A stretch of DNA of 64,000 bases, taken from positions 62,001 through 126,000 of the forward strand of contig NZ_JANUGP010000021.1 in assembly GCF_024753135.1 (NCBI RefSeq). The letters run 5' to 3'. A program made the position numbers and the translations under genes. The notes beneath the pieces were generated by a model. That model was not told the origin of the DNA, did no database searches, and saw only the letters and a program-made list of their open reading frames with translations. This DNA comes from Streptomyces pyxinicus (GTDB lineage Bacteria > Actinomycetota > Actinomycetes > Streptomycetales > Streptomycetaceae). Each line of letters opens with the position of its first letter. Positions within the stretch are counted from its first letter, which is position 1. Of this stretch, positions 1-8,704 are shown piece by piece.

Positions 1-352
1 GGATGACCATAGAACTGTTCCTGAGGGTCGTTCCGTGTCTACGGGGCACATGATCTTCGGGTCAGATGATGTGATTGCTGAGGAGTCCCGCCTACCCACT
101 CACGGCGCTCTCATGGGGCGCCGCCGCCGCCGACTGCCGGCCGATGACCCGCTCAGCGCGTATGACGTGCGCTTTTCGTCGCCATGGACGCGCGGACCAG
201 GTCACCCTCGTACCGGGAGCAGCCATAAGTCGGCCGCCGCGGGGAACGCGATGATCCGGCCGGTCCGCGCCCGTGCCGCCCGGGCCCGTGCCCCGGAGCC
301 CTGCCGCCATGGCTAGAGTGACGTGGGTGTGGAGCGAGAAGGAGGAGGGCCG
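1..352. other. left-edge stretch without a supported gene
   Basis: No gene is supported here. One plus-strand frame stays open from the left edge to a TAG at 314-316, but its translation is Arg/Pro-rich with no recognisable domain, and the start at 35 lacks a ribosome binding site. It could be the tail of a gene entering from the left, but I cannot recognise one. The only clear signal is the GGAGGAGG box at 341-348 belonging to the next gene. Confidence 0.5.
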
Positions 353-751
353 GTGCTCCAGCTCATCGACCGCGAGGACGCCCTGATCGTCGCCGCGCTC
401 CCCGAGGACGTCGACCTGTTCACCAGCCCCGACGTCCGTGCCGCGGGCGAAGGTCTGCTGGACGGCGGCTGCCGCTTCCTCGTCCTGGACACCTCGACCG
501 TCGCCCACATCGACTCCAGCGGCATCACGGTCCTGCTGGCCTTTTGGCAGCGCCTCGACGAGGCGGGCGGCGCGATGGTGCTGTCCGTGCCCGATCCGCA
601 TCTGCGCTGGCGCCTGGACATCCTCGGCCTCGACTCCGTCATGGACGTCACCCAGACCCTCCCCGACGCCGTCACCCGGGCCCGAGGGCTCCGCGACGAC
701 TCCCGCCGCCCTGAGCGCCACCCCTCGCACACGGGGACGGAGAGCGCCTGA
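353..751 (+). CDS. STAS-domain anti-anti-sigma factor
   Basis: This 132-residue protein is a single STAS domain of the SpoIIAA/RsbV type. Such proteins bind anti-sigma kinases when dephosphorylated and so release sigma factors. The phosphoacceptor loop reads HIDSSGITVL, with Ser55 or Ser56 as the likely site. I chose GTG 353 because GGAGGAGG lies at 341-348; an in-frame GTG at 323 has no such box. The protein resembles the STAS protein at 9921-10262 along its length (LPEDVDL, EGC/GGC, LDS), so the two look like paralogues flanking the island. Next downstream is the large hybrid kinase at 968, a plausible partner because that protein carries both a PP2C phosphatase and an RsbW-like ATPase. Family assignment is firm; the partner is inferred. 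Confidence 0.85.
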   Translation: MLQLIDREDALIVAALPEDVDLFTSPDVRAAGEGLLDGGCRFLVLDTSTVAHIDSSGITVLLAFWQRLDEAGGAMVLSVPDPHLRWRLDILGLDSVMDVTQTLPDAVTRARGLRDDSRRPERHPSHTGTESA

Positions 752-758
752 CGCCTCC

Positions 759-777
759 CCCCGGCCGGGCGCCGGGG
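759..777 (+). terminator. weak hairpin after STAS gene
   Basis: Seven-base arms CCCCGGC (759-765) and GCCGGGG (771-777) flank a five-base loop, starting seven bases past the stop. There is no T tract, so this may be a weak terminator or chance in GC-rich DNA. Confidence 0.3.
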
Positions 778-967
778 CACCCGGATCGGGGGTCACCCGA
801 GGTCTGCCAGAATGACGGCCGGAGTGCGGGCGAGCCGCCTGAGGGAACGTCCGCCGGTGTCGGGCCGCGCTCCGGGGGCAGACAGGCAGGGGCACGCGGC
901 GCACGTCGCGTGCGCGTTCGGCACGGCCGCGGCCACGGGCCGGCCCGCACGAGGGGACGGATGACGA

Positions 968-3900
968 GTGGAGCGTTCGGGCGAGACCGGTCACGAGCCA
1001 CGGCCGACGGAGCGTGACGCGGACGGGTCCACCGCGAACCCGCCCGCCGCCCGGTCCGCAGCGACCCTACGCACAGACCGACCCGCCACTGAGCGACCCG
1101 CCGCCGACCGACCCGCCGTCGACCCGTTCGCCGCCGACCCCGAGATCGGTGCCGACCTCGCGGCGGTGGACTGGGCGGCCACCCCCCTCGGTCCGCCCCG
1201 GCACTGGCCGCAGAGTCTGCGCACCGCCGTCAGCATCCTGCTCTCCTCCCGGTTCCCCATGTGGATGGCGTGGGGCGAGCAGCTGACCTTCTTCTGCAAC
1301 GCCGCCTACCGGCGCGACACCCTCGGCCGCAAGTACCCCTGGGCCCTGGGCAGGCCCGCGCAGGAGGTGTGGTCGGAGGTCTGGGACGACGCCGGCCCCC
1401 GTATCGAGACCGTGCTCACCACCGCGGAGGCCACCTGGGACGAGGGACTGCTGCTCCTCCTGGAGCGGTCCGGCTACAGCGAGGAGACGTACCACACCTT
1501 CTCCTACAGCCCGCTGCGGGACGACACCGGAGCTGTCGTCGGCATGCTGTGCGTGGTGAGCGAGGAGACCGAACGGGTGATCGGGGAGCGGCGCATGGCC
1601 ACGCTCCGCGACCTCGGCTCGGACCCGAGCGTGATCCGCACCGAGCAGGAGGTGCTGGCCTTCGCCGACCGGCAGCTCGACCGCAACCGCAGGGACCTGC
1701 CCTTCACCCTGACCTATCTCTTCGACGGCGACACCGCCCGGCTGGCCGGCGCGACCGTGATCCCCCGGGGGCACCCGGCGGCACCGGCCACGATCCCCGT
1801 CGGCGGCCCCCCGGCACCGTGGCCCGCCGGCACCCCGGCCGCCGGGGAGACGGCCCTCGTACCGCTCGCCGGCGACGCCTTCGCCGGTCTGCCCACGGGC
1901 GCCTGGTCCGAGCCGCCCGTCCAGGCACTCCTGGTCCCCCTCCTGCGACAGGGCGGCACGCCGTACGGCTTCCTCGTCGCGGGCCTCAACCGCTACCGCC
2001 TCCTGGACGACGCCTACCGGGGGTTCATCGAGCTGGCCGCCGGACACATCGCCTCCGGCATCGCCAGTGCCCGCGACTTCGAGGCGCAGCAGCGGCGCGC
2101 GGAGGAACTGGCCGAGCTGGACCGCGCGAAGACCGCCTTCTTCTCCAACGTCAGCCACGAGTTCCGGACCCCGCTGACCCTGATCATGGGACCGGTCGAG
2201 GAACTGCGGGCCCGGCTCGGCGAAGCCGGCGAACCGGTGCGCGGGGAACTCGACACCATCCACCGCAACGGCCTGCGGATGGGCAAACTGGTCAACACCC
2301 TGCTGGACTTCTCCCGCCTCGAAGCCGGCCGCATGCGGGCCCGCTACGAGCCCGTCGACCTGGCCGCGGTGACCGCCGAACTCGCCAGTGTCTTCCGGTC
2401 GGCCGTCGAGAGGGCCGGCCTCACCCTCGACGTGGACTGCCCGCCGCTGGACGCACCGGTGTACGTCGACCCGGGCATGTGGGAGAAGGTGATCCTCAAC
2501 CTGCTCAGCAACGCGCTGAAGTTCACCTTCGACGGCGGTATCCGGGTCCGGGCCCGGCGGGCGGGTGCGGAGGCCGTGGTCACCGTCGCGGACAGCGGCG
2601 TCGGGGTGCCGGAGGCGGAGATGCCCCGCCTGTTCGAACGCTTCCACCGGATCGAGAACGCCCGCGCCCGCTCCGACGAGGGCAGCGGCATCGGACTGGC
2701 CCTGGTGCGCGAACTCGTCGGTCTGCACGGCGGCACGATCACCGCCGAGAGCGCCGTGGGCCGGGGGACCGTCTTCACCATCCGGGTGCCGTTCGGGACC
2801 GCGCACCTGCCGCCCGGGTCCCTGGCGCCCGAGGCGAGCGGCACCGGGACCGCCCGCACCGCCGAGCCCTACGTCCAGGAGGCGCTGCGCTGGCTGCCCT
2901 CCGACGACACCGGCACCGTGGCCGACGCCACCCCGGCGCCCGGCGCGGAGAACGCCACCGGCGCCCGGGTACTGGTGGCCGACGACAACGCCGACATGCG
3001 GGAGTACCTGACCCGGCTGCTGACCGGAGCCGGGTACCGGGTCACCGCGGTCGCCGACGGCGTCGAGGCACTGCACGCCGTCCGCCGCGACACCCCCGAC
3101 CTCGTCGTCAGCGACGTGATGATGCCCCGGCTGGACGGGCTCGCCCTGGTGGCGCGGCTGCGCGCGGACGCCCGTACCGCCTCGGTGCCCGTCCTGCTGC
3201 TGTCGGCCCGGGCCGGACAGGAGGCGTCGATCGAGGGGCTGCGGGCGGGCGCCGACGACTACCTGGTCAAACCGTTCGCCGCCGCCGAACTCCTGGCCCG
3301 GGTACGCGGGAACGTCGAGCTGGCCCGGCTGCGCACCCATCACCTGCGGTGGCGGACGGCGCTGGTCGACTCCCTCCAGGAGGCGTTCTTCGTCTGCGAC
3401 GAGTCCGGCGCCGTCGTGGAGGTCAACGCCGCCTTCGCCGACATCCTGGGGTACGGCCCCGAGGACCTGCCGTACGCCCCGGTCCACCCGTGGTGGCCGG
3501 ACGCCCGCGCCGACGCCGCGGCCCACCGGCAGGTCGGTGACGCCTTCGGTGACCTGCTGGCGGACCCGAGGGGTTCCGTCACCGTCCCCGTCACCCACCG
3601 GGACGGGCACCGGCTGTGGGTGGCCGTCGCCTGGAACAAGGCCCACGATCCCGACACCGGACGCGTCGTCACCGTCGGCACCTTCCGCGACGTCACCGCC
3701 GAGCACTACGCGATCCAGCGCGAGACGGCGCTGGCCGCGCTGGGCACCGCCCTGTCGCGGGCCGCGAGCCTGCCCGAGGCGCTGACCGGCGCGCTCGCCG
3801 CACTGCGGAACCTGTGGCGCGCGCGGGACGTCGTGGCGGCGGTCTTCACACGCGGGGACGAGCCGGTGCTCACCGCCACCGGCGCGGACCCGTGCTGGGA

Positions 3901-5215
3901 AGACCTGCCCGTCGAGCGGCGGGACGCGCTGAGCGGACTGCGCCGGCAGCCGCCGCTCACCGCGGTCGCCGACGGCACCGGGGCCGGCGTGCTGCTGGAA
4001 CACCCCGACGGCCCGCTCGCCCTGTGGGTCGACCTCGGCGACCAGCGGCCGTTCACCTCCGAGGACCGGCTCCTGCTGTCCCTGCTGGCCGGACACCTCG
4101 CCCAGGGCCTGGTGCGGGCGCACCAGATCGACGAGCAGCGCGAGACCGCGATCGCCCTGCAACGCGCCATCCTCGGCCCGGCCCGGCTCCCCGAGGGCTT
4201 CGCCGTGCGCTACGAGCCCGCCACCCGGCCCCTGGAGGTCGGCGGCGACTGGTACGACACCGTCGCCCTGCCCGACGGACGGATCGGCATCGTCGTCGGC
4301 GACTGCGTCGGACGGGGCCTGGAGGCGGCCAGCGTCATGGGACAGCTGCGCAGCGCCTGCCGCGCCCTGCTGCTCCAGCACCCCAGCCCGTCCACCACGC
4401 TCACGGCGCTCGACCAGTTCGCCGCGAGCGTGCCCGGAGCGCAGTGCACGACCGTCTTCTGCGGCGTCCTCGACGCCGGCACCGGCGAGCTGACCTATTC
4501 GAGCGCCGGACACCCGCCGGGCATCCTCACCCTTCCCGACGGCACCGTGCGGCTGCTGGAGGAGGGGCGTTCGCTGCCCCTCGCCATCCGCCCGGGCAGG
4601 CAGCGGCCGGAGGCCGCCTGCACCCTGCCCGCCCGCGCCACGCTGCTGCTCTACACCGACGGGCTCGTGGAACGCCGCCGCCGCCCGCTCAGCACCGGCA
4701 TCGGCCTGGCCGGCGAGGCCGTCCGGGAGGGGCGCGACGTCCCGGTGGACGACCTCGCCACCGAGGTCATGGCCCGCCTCGCGCCCGCCGGCGGCTACGA
4801 CGACGACGTGGCCCTGCTGCTCTACCGGCACCCGGCGCCGCTGGACGTCTCCTTCCCGGCCGAGTCGTCCCAGCTCGCACCGGTCCGCAACGCCCTGCGC
4901 GGCTGGCTCGACCAGTGCGACCTGCCGCCGAACACCGTGCAGAACGTCCTCGTCGCGGCCGGGGAGGCGTGCGCCAACGCCATCGAGCACGGGCACCGGC
5001 ACGCCCCCGGCGAAACCGTGCGGCTGCGCGCCGAGGCCGTCGTCGACAGCCTGCGCCTGACGGTTGCCGACAGCGGCCGGTGGAAGGTCCCGCAGCCCGA
5101 GCTGAACCCCCACCGAGGCCGGGGCGTCACGCTGATGCGGGCGCTGATGCAGCAGGTGACCATCACCCCCGGCCCGTCCGGCACCACCGTCGACATGCAG
5201 ATGAGGATCGCCTGA
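968..5215 (+). CDS. hybrid histidine kinase/receiver/PP2C phosphatase/RsbW-like ATPase
   Basis: A 1415-residue, apparently cytoplasmic protein. Domains in order, approximate residues: PAS-like sensor (60-200); GAF-like region (210-370); HisKA with motif NVSHEFRTPL, phospho-acceptor His397; HATPase (450-610); receiver (about 665-785) with Asp716 in VVSDVMMP and the conserved Lys in YLVKPF; second PAS (800-910); GAF (920-1050); SpoIIE-type PP2C (1060-1290) with GGDWYD and GDCVGRGLEAA; and a C-terminal RsbW-type ATPase (1292-1415) with N-box EACANAIEHG and the G2-like GRGVTLMRAL. It therefore joins a two-component relay to both enzymes of a partner switch. The GTG start follows GAGGGGACGG at 951-960. 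Its TGA overlaps the ATG of the next STAS gene by one base, implying coupled translation. Domain calls are secure; input signal and target are unknown. Confidence 0.9.
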   Translation: MERSGETGHEPRPTERDADGSTANPPAARSAATLRTDRPATERPAADRPAVDPFAADPEIGADLAAVDWAATPLGPPRHWPQSLRTAVSILLSSRFPMWMAWGEQLTFFCNAAYRRDTLGRKYPWALGRPAQEVWSEVWDDAGPRIETVLTTAEATWDEGLLLLLERSGYSEETYHTFSYSPLRDDTGAVVGMLCVVSEETERVIGERRMATLRDLGSDPSVIRTEQEVLAFADRQLDRNRRDLPFTLTYLFDGDTARLAGATVIPRGHPAAPATIPVGGPPAPWPAGTPAAGETALVPLAGDAFAGLPTGAWSEPPVQALLVPLLRQGGTPYGFLVAGLNRYRLLDDAYRGFIELAAGHIASGIASARDFEAQQRRAEELAELDRAKTAFFSNVSHEFRTPLTLIMGPVEELRARLGEAGEPVRGELDTIHRNGLRMGKLVNTLLDFSRLEAGRMRARYEPVDLAAVTAELASVFRSAVERAGLTLDVDCPPLDAPVYVDPGMWEKVILNLLSNALKFTFDGGIRVRARRAGAEAVVTVADSGVGVPEAEMPRLFERFHRIENARARSDEGSGIGLALVRELVGLHGGTITAESAVGRGTVFTIRVPFGTAHLPPGSLAPEASGTGTARTAEPYVQEALRWLPSDDTGTVADATPAPGAENATGARVLVADDNADMREYLTRLLTGAGYRVTAVADGVEALHAVRRDTPDLVVSDVMMPRLDGLALVARLRADARTASVPVLLLSARAGQEASIEGLRAGADDYLVKPFAAAELLARVRGNVELARLRTHHLRWRTALVDSLQEAFFVCDESGAVVEVNAAFADILGYGPEDLPYAPVHPWWPDARADAAAHRQVGDAFGDLLADPRGSVTVPVTHRDGHRLWVAVAWNKAHDPDTGRVVTVGTFRDVTAEHYAIQRETALAALGTALSRAASLPEALTGALAALRNLWRARDVVAAVFTRGDEPVLTATGADPCWEDLPVERRDALSGLRRQPPLTAVADGTGAGVLLEHPDGPLALWVDLGDQRPFTSEDRLLLSLLAGHLAQGLVRAHQIDEQRETAIALQRAILGPARLPEGFAVRYEPATRPLEVGGDWYDTVALPDGRIGIVVGDCVGRGLEAASVMGQLRSACRALLLQHPSPSTTLTALDQFAASVPGAQCTTVFCGVLDAGTGELTYSSAGHPPGILTLPDGTVRLLEEGRSLPLAIRPGRQRPEAACTLPARATLLLYTDGLVERRRRPLSTGIGLAGEAVREGRDVPVDDLATEVMARLAPAGGYDDDVALLLYRHPAPLDVSFPAESSQLAPVRNALRGWLDQCDLPPNTVQNVLVAAGEACANAIEHGHRHAPGETVRLRAEAVVDSLRLTVADSGRWKVPQPELNPHRGRGVTLMRALMQQVTITPGPSGTTVDMQMRIA

Positions 5216-5520
5216 TGACCACAGACCTCACGCTCGCCCCGGGACGGCGCCCGGACGGCACCCCCTGCCTGACGGTCAGCGGCGAGATCGACATGAGCAA
5301 CGCCGGCGTCCTGGCCGACGCCCTGGACGGCACCCCGGGCCGCCTGGTCCTGGACCTGACCGGGGTGCACTACCTGGACAGTGCCGGGCTGAGCCTGCTC
5401 TTCGCCCACGCCGACCGCCTCGAACTCGTCGTCCCCGCGCTGCTGGAGCCGGTGCTCACCGTCTCCGGCCTGGCCGACCTCGTCGCCGTCCACGCCGCCG
5501 GCGGCCCGCCGGCACCCTGA
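5215..5520 (+). CDS. STAS-domain anti-anti-sigma factor coupled to hybrid kinase
   Basis: A 101-residue STAS protein whose phosphoacceptor loop is HYLDSAGLSLLF, with Ser56 the likely site. The N-terminal half keeps the SpoIIAA-like pattern VSGEIDMSNA. Its ATG overlaps the stop of the 1415-residue kinase as TGATG, so the pair is almost certainly co-translated. The neighbouring protein ends in an RsbW-like kinase domain and contains a PP2C phosphatase, so this STAS protein is the obvious substrate of both, forming a complete switch from two adjacent frames. The overlap is visible; the substrate relationship is inferred. Confidence 0.88.
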   Translation: MTTDLTLAPGRRPDGTPCLTVSGEIDMSNAGVLADALDGTPGRLVLDLTGVHYLDSAGLSLLFAHADRLELVVPALLEPVLTVSGLADLVAVHAAGGPPAP

Positions 5521-5615
5521 CCGGGGGTGCCGCGACCCCGCGCGACGGCGACCGCTCGCGTGCGAGATGATGTCTCGCCTGCCATTCGGGGCAGACGACC
5601 GGCGAAGGGGGCGAG

Positions 5616-7835
5616 ATGACAGCGGAACGTGAACGGCGGCCGACGGGCGAAGCCGGCCGGTCCCGGGCGGTGCGCGAGGCGGACGCGGACCTGTCGGTGC
5701 TGTTCGGCACGTCCACCGCGCTGTTCGCGTCGATGGCGGGGCCCGCGCACGTCCTGGAGGCGGCGAACCCGGCCTTCTTCGCCTCGATCGGCGGGGCCGG
5801 GCGGGAACGCACCGGCGTGCCGCTGGTGCGGCTCATGCCGGAGCTGGCCGCCCAGGGGTTCATCGACCTCCTCGACCAGGTGTACCGGTCGGGGGAGCGG
5901 CACATCGGCCGTGACGCCCGCGTCGTCATCGGCGTCGGCGAGGCCGCCCGCGAGGCGTACTACGACTTCACCTACGAGGCCCGCCGCGACACCGGCGGCA
6001 ACGTCATCGGCGTGCGGATGATCGGCGTGGAGACCACGCAGGTCAAGCACGCCCAGCGGCTGGCCGGCGAGCAGCGGGCGCTGCTGGAGCAGATCGCCCG
6101 CCAGGCACCGCTGCCCGAGGTGCTGTACGGGATGTGCCGGACCATCGAGGAACTGTCCCCCGAGGTGATCGTCTCCGTCCTGCTGGCCGACGAGGACGGC
6201 CGCCACCTGCGCCACGGCGCGGCCCCGAGCCTGCCCGATTTCTACAACCAGGCCATCGACGGCATCGCCACCGGCGAGGGGGTGGGCTCCTGCGGCACCG
6301 CCGCCCACCGGCGCCGGAACGTGATCGTCAACGACATCACCGCCGACCCCCTCTGGGACGACTTCCGCCCGCTCGCCACCCGCGCGGGCCTCGCCGCCTG
6401 CTGGTCGACCCCGATCCTCGCCCACGACGGGCGGCTGCTGGGCACCTTCGCGATGTACCACCGCACCCCGCGAGCCCCCCGTGACACCGATCTCGCGCTG
6501 GCCCACGTCTTCGCCGACACCGCCGCCCTCGCCATCGAACGCCACCACGTCGAACAGGCCCGGCGGGCGGCCGACGCCCGGGAGAAGGCGGCCCGCGACG
6601 ACCTCGCCTTCCTGCTGAACGCCAGCACCGCCCTGTCCGGCCGGCTGGACGAACGGCAGATACTGCAACGCCTGGCCGCCCTGGCCGGCCCGGCCCTGGC
6701 CCCACTGGCCGCCGTCGACATCGTGGAGGCCGGCCGCCCGGCCCGGGTGGCGACCGCCGCGCCGACCGAGGAGGCGCGCGCCCTGCTCGCCGCGCACACC
6801 CCGGACCACGCCACCGAGGACGCCGCCGTGACCCGGGTCCTCGCCTCCGGCCTGACCGAGGTGGCCCGCCGTACCCCGACCGGGCCCGGCCCCTGGCGTG
6901 AACTCGGCGTCACCGGCTACGTCTGCGTGCCCCTCATGGACCGCGGACGCGCCTTCGGCGCCCTGACCCTGCTCTCCACCGACGGGCACTTCTTCGACGG
7001 CCATCGCGTCGCCCTCGCGGAGGAACTGGCCCGCCGCGCCGCCTCCGCCGCCCGCAACGCACGCCAGTACGCGCAGCGCGCCGCCCTCGCCCGCGACCTC
7101 CAGACCGGCCTGCTGCTGCCCGACCTGCCCGACATCCCCGGCGCCCAGCTCGCCGCCTTCTACCACCCGGCCGGCGAAGGTCTGGAGATCGGCGGCGACT
7201 TCTACGACGCCTTCCCCCGCGGCGACGGCAGCTGGGCCTTCGTGCTCGGCGACGTCTGCGGGCGCGGAGCCACGGCCGCCACCACCACCGCGCTGGTCCG
7301 CCACACCGCCCGCGCCGTCGCCCCCCTGCTGGACGACCCCGTGGCCGTCGCCAAGGCCGTCGACAAGGCCCTGAACGACCGCTACGCCCACCAGAACCAC
7401 GGCTTCGTGACCCTCGTCTACGGCCATCTCACCCCGGCCGCCGACGGTCTCGCCGTCCAGCTCGTCCGGGCCGGTCACACGCTGCCGCTGCTGCTCGGCG
7501 CCGAGCGCGCCGTCGAGGCGGTCGAGGCGTCCGGCGGGCTGCTCGGCATCGGCATCCCGCCCCGGCTCACCGCGTGCCGCTTCACGCTCCGCCCCGGCGA
7601 GAGCCTGTTCCTGTACACCGACGGCATCACCGAGTGCCGTACCGCCGGCACCGACCAGTACGGCGAGGTCCGGCTGGCCAAGGCCCTCGCCTCGGTCCCG
7701 CCCCGGCCGGCCGCGGCCGACGTCGTGCGCACCGTGGCGGAGGACGTCCGCGGCTTCATGGCGGGCCGGGAGGTCGAGGACGACCAGGCCGCCCTCGTCA
7801 TCACCGCGGCCGAGCCGGTGCCGGAGGCCGGCTGA
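5616..7835 (+). CDS. PAS/GAF sensor SpoIIE-type PP2C phosphatase
   Basis: A 739-residue phosphatase of the RsbU/SpoIIE type. A PAS-like module occupies roughly residues 30-150, a GAF domain about 160-310 (SCGTAAHRRRNVIVNDI and CWSTPILAHDGRLLGTFAMY are typical), a second GAF about 325-490, and the PP2C domain about 500-735. Metal-binding motifs are intact: IGGDFYD (Asp528) and LGDVCGRGA, with the late aspartate in EDDQAALVI. Such proteins dephosphorylate STAS proteins in response to ligands sensed by PAS/GAF. The ATG follows GAAGGGGGCGAG. It lies 95 bases after the STAS gene on the same strand, with a strong hairpin behind it, so it may be read with the preceding pair or alone. Confidence 0.9.
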   Translation: MTAERERRPTGEAGRSRAVREADADLSVLFGTSTALFASMAGPAHVLEAANPAFFASIGGAGRERTGVPLVRLMPELAAQGFIDLLDQVYRSGERHIGRDARVVIGVGEAAREAYYDFTYEARRDTGGNVIGVRMIGVETTQVKHAQRLAGEQRALLEQIARQAPLPEVLYGMCRTIEELSPEVIVSVLLADEDGRHLRHGAAPSLPDFYNQAIDGIATGEGVGSCGTAAHRRRNVIVNDITADPLWDDFRPLATRAGLAACWSTPILAHDGRLLGTFAMYHRTPRAPRDTDLALAHVFADTAALAIERHHVEQARRAADAREKAARDDLAFLLNASTALSGRLDERQILQRLAALAGPALAPLAAVDIVEAGRPARVATAAPTEEARALLAAHTPDHATEDAAVTRVLASGLTEVARRTPTGPGPWRELGVTGYVCVPLMDRGRAFGALTLLSTDGHFFDGHRVALAEELARRAASAARNARQYAQRAALARDLQTGLLLPDLPDIPGAQLAAFYHPAGEGLEIGGDFYDAFPRGDGSWAFVLGDVCGRGATAATTTALVRHTARAVAPLLDDPVAVAKAVDKALNDRYAHQNHGFVTLVYGHLTPAADGLAVQLVRAGHTLPLLLGAERAVEAVEASGGLLGIGIPPRLTACRFTLRPGESLFLYTDGITECRTAGTDQYGEVRLAKALASVPPRPAAADVVRTVAEDVRGFMAGREVEDDQAALVITAAEPVPEAG

Positions 7836-7853
7836 CCGGCCCGCACAGGAACA

Positions 7854-7885
7854 CGCCGTCCCCGGCGCCGCGGCCGGGGACGGCG
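7854..7885. terminator. hairpin terminator between convergent genes
   Basis: Perfect 12-bp arms (7854-7865 and 7874-7885, left arm CGCCGTCCCCGG) with an 8-base loop, between the PP2C gene ending at 7835 and the minus-strand gene ending at 7899. It could serve both strands. Confidence 0.65.
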
Positions 7886-7898
7886 CGGCACCCGCGGA

Positions 7899-8351
7899 TC
7901 AGACCTGGCCGCGCCAGGCGCCGGTCTCCGTGCCGCCGCGGGACTCGATGAACTCCTTGAACCGCTTCAGGTCACCCGTGGCCTGGCGCTTGACGAAGCC
8001 GAGCTTGTCCCCGACGGTCTCGGCGAGGCCCTGCGGGTCGTAGTCGAGCTGAAGCATGATCTTGGTGGTGTCGTCGTCGATGTAGTGGAAGGTGACGACA
8101 CCCGCCTGCCTCGCCTCACCTCCGATGCTGGTCCAGGCGACCCGCTCGTCGGGGATCTGCTCGGTGATCTCGGCGTCGAACTCCCGCTCCACTCCGCCGA
8201 TCTTCGTCTTCCAGTGGGTCAGGGTGTCGGTGCGCTGCTCGATGCGCTCGACCCCGTCCATGAACTGCGGGAAGTCCTCGAACTGCGTCCACTGGTTGTA
8301 GGCGGTGTGGACGGGGACGTGAACCTCGATGGACTCTTCCACCTGCGACAC
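7899..8351 (-). CDS. SRPBCC family (cyclase/dehydrase-like) protein
   Basis: A 150-residue START-like (SRPBCC) protein with the usual order of an N-terminal beta strand, the stretch WTQFEDFPQFMDGVE, a middle beta sheet and a C-terminal helix LKRFKEFIESRGG. Small Streptomyces proteins of this kind are annotated as polyketide cyclase/dehydrase-like or lipid-transfer-like, but most have no demonstrated substrate. I start it at GTG 8351 because GAGGAGG sits six bases upstream; a longer in-frame extension to 8510 has a low-complexity Pro/Arg translation. It is the only non-signalling gene inside the PP2C/STAS island and is read opposite to its neighbours. Fold is clear, function is not. Confidence 0.8.
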   Translation of the reverse strand: MSQVEESIEVHVPVHTAYNQWTQFEDFPQFMDGVERIEQRTDTLTHWKTKIGGVEREFDAEITEQIPDERVAWTSIGGEARQAGVVTFHYIDDDTTKIMLQLDYDPQGLAETVGDKLGFVKRQATGDLKRFKEFIESRGGTETGAWRGQV

Positions 8352-8704
8352 GTCGTACCTCCTCGACTCTGGGGGCGTGCTCCCGGCCGACCGGATGCGC
8401 GGCCTGGGGAGGTGATCACTTCCCGGGTGCCACGGGCGAGGTGACGTATGCGCTCCAGTGCCGCCCGATCGGGCGCTGCCGGCGTGCGCGAGAGGCTGAT
8501 CCGGGTCCACCGGTCGGGCGTGCGCCGCCGCGCCGGCTCCGGCGGCTCTGCGAGATCACCGGCGTCGACACCGTCCCGGAGACCCGGCCGACGGCGCAGG
8601 ACGCCGTCTCCTCCCGACCCCCGGCGCGATCGTGACCCCGGGGCCCCGGCGGCCGTCCCGGGCGCGATAGCGTGGAGGCCGCAAGGGGAGAGGATGGAGA
8701 TGCC
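8352..8704. other. 353-bp divergent intergenic region with near-palindrome
   Basis: Separates the minus-strand SRPBCC gene from the plus-strand PP2C gene and must carry both promoters. At 8407-8424 lies an 18-bp near-palindrome (GGGAGGTGATCACTTCCC, central GTGATCAC perfect), which could be an operator. I see no convincing -10/-35 pair on either strand. Confidence 0.4.

Noticed and set aside
35..316. Plus-strand 93-codon frame at the left edge
   Set aside because: Low-complexity Arg/Pro composition, no ribosome binding site, no recognisable family.
1067..5113. A minus-strand open frame of 1348 codons opposite the hybrid kinase
   Set aside because: Translation is a Gly/Val/Arg-rich string with no domain and no ribosome binding site; it exists only because high-GC codon bias suppresses stops on the opposite strand.
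5562..5578. Small hairpin GCGAGA/TCTCGC before the PP2C gene at 5616
   Set aside because: Six-base arms are within chance expectation in this GC-rich DNA and it lies in a likely leader.
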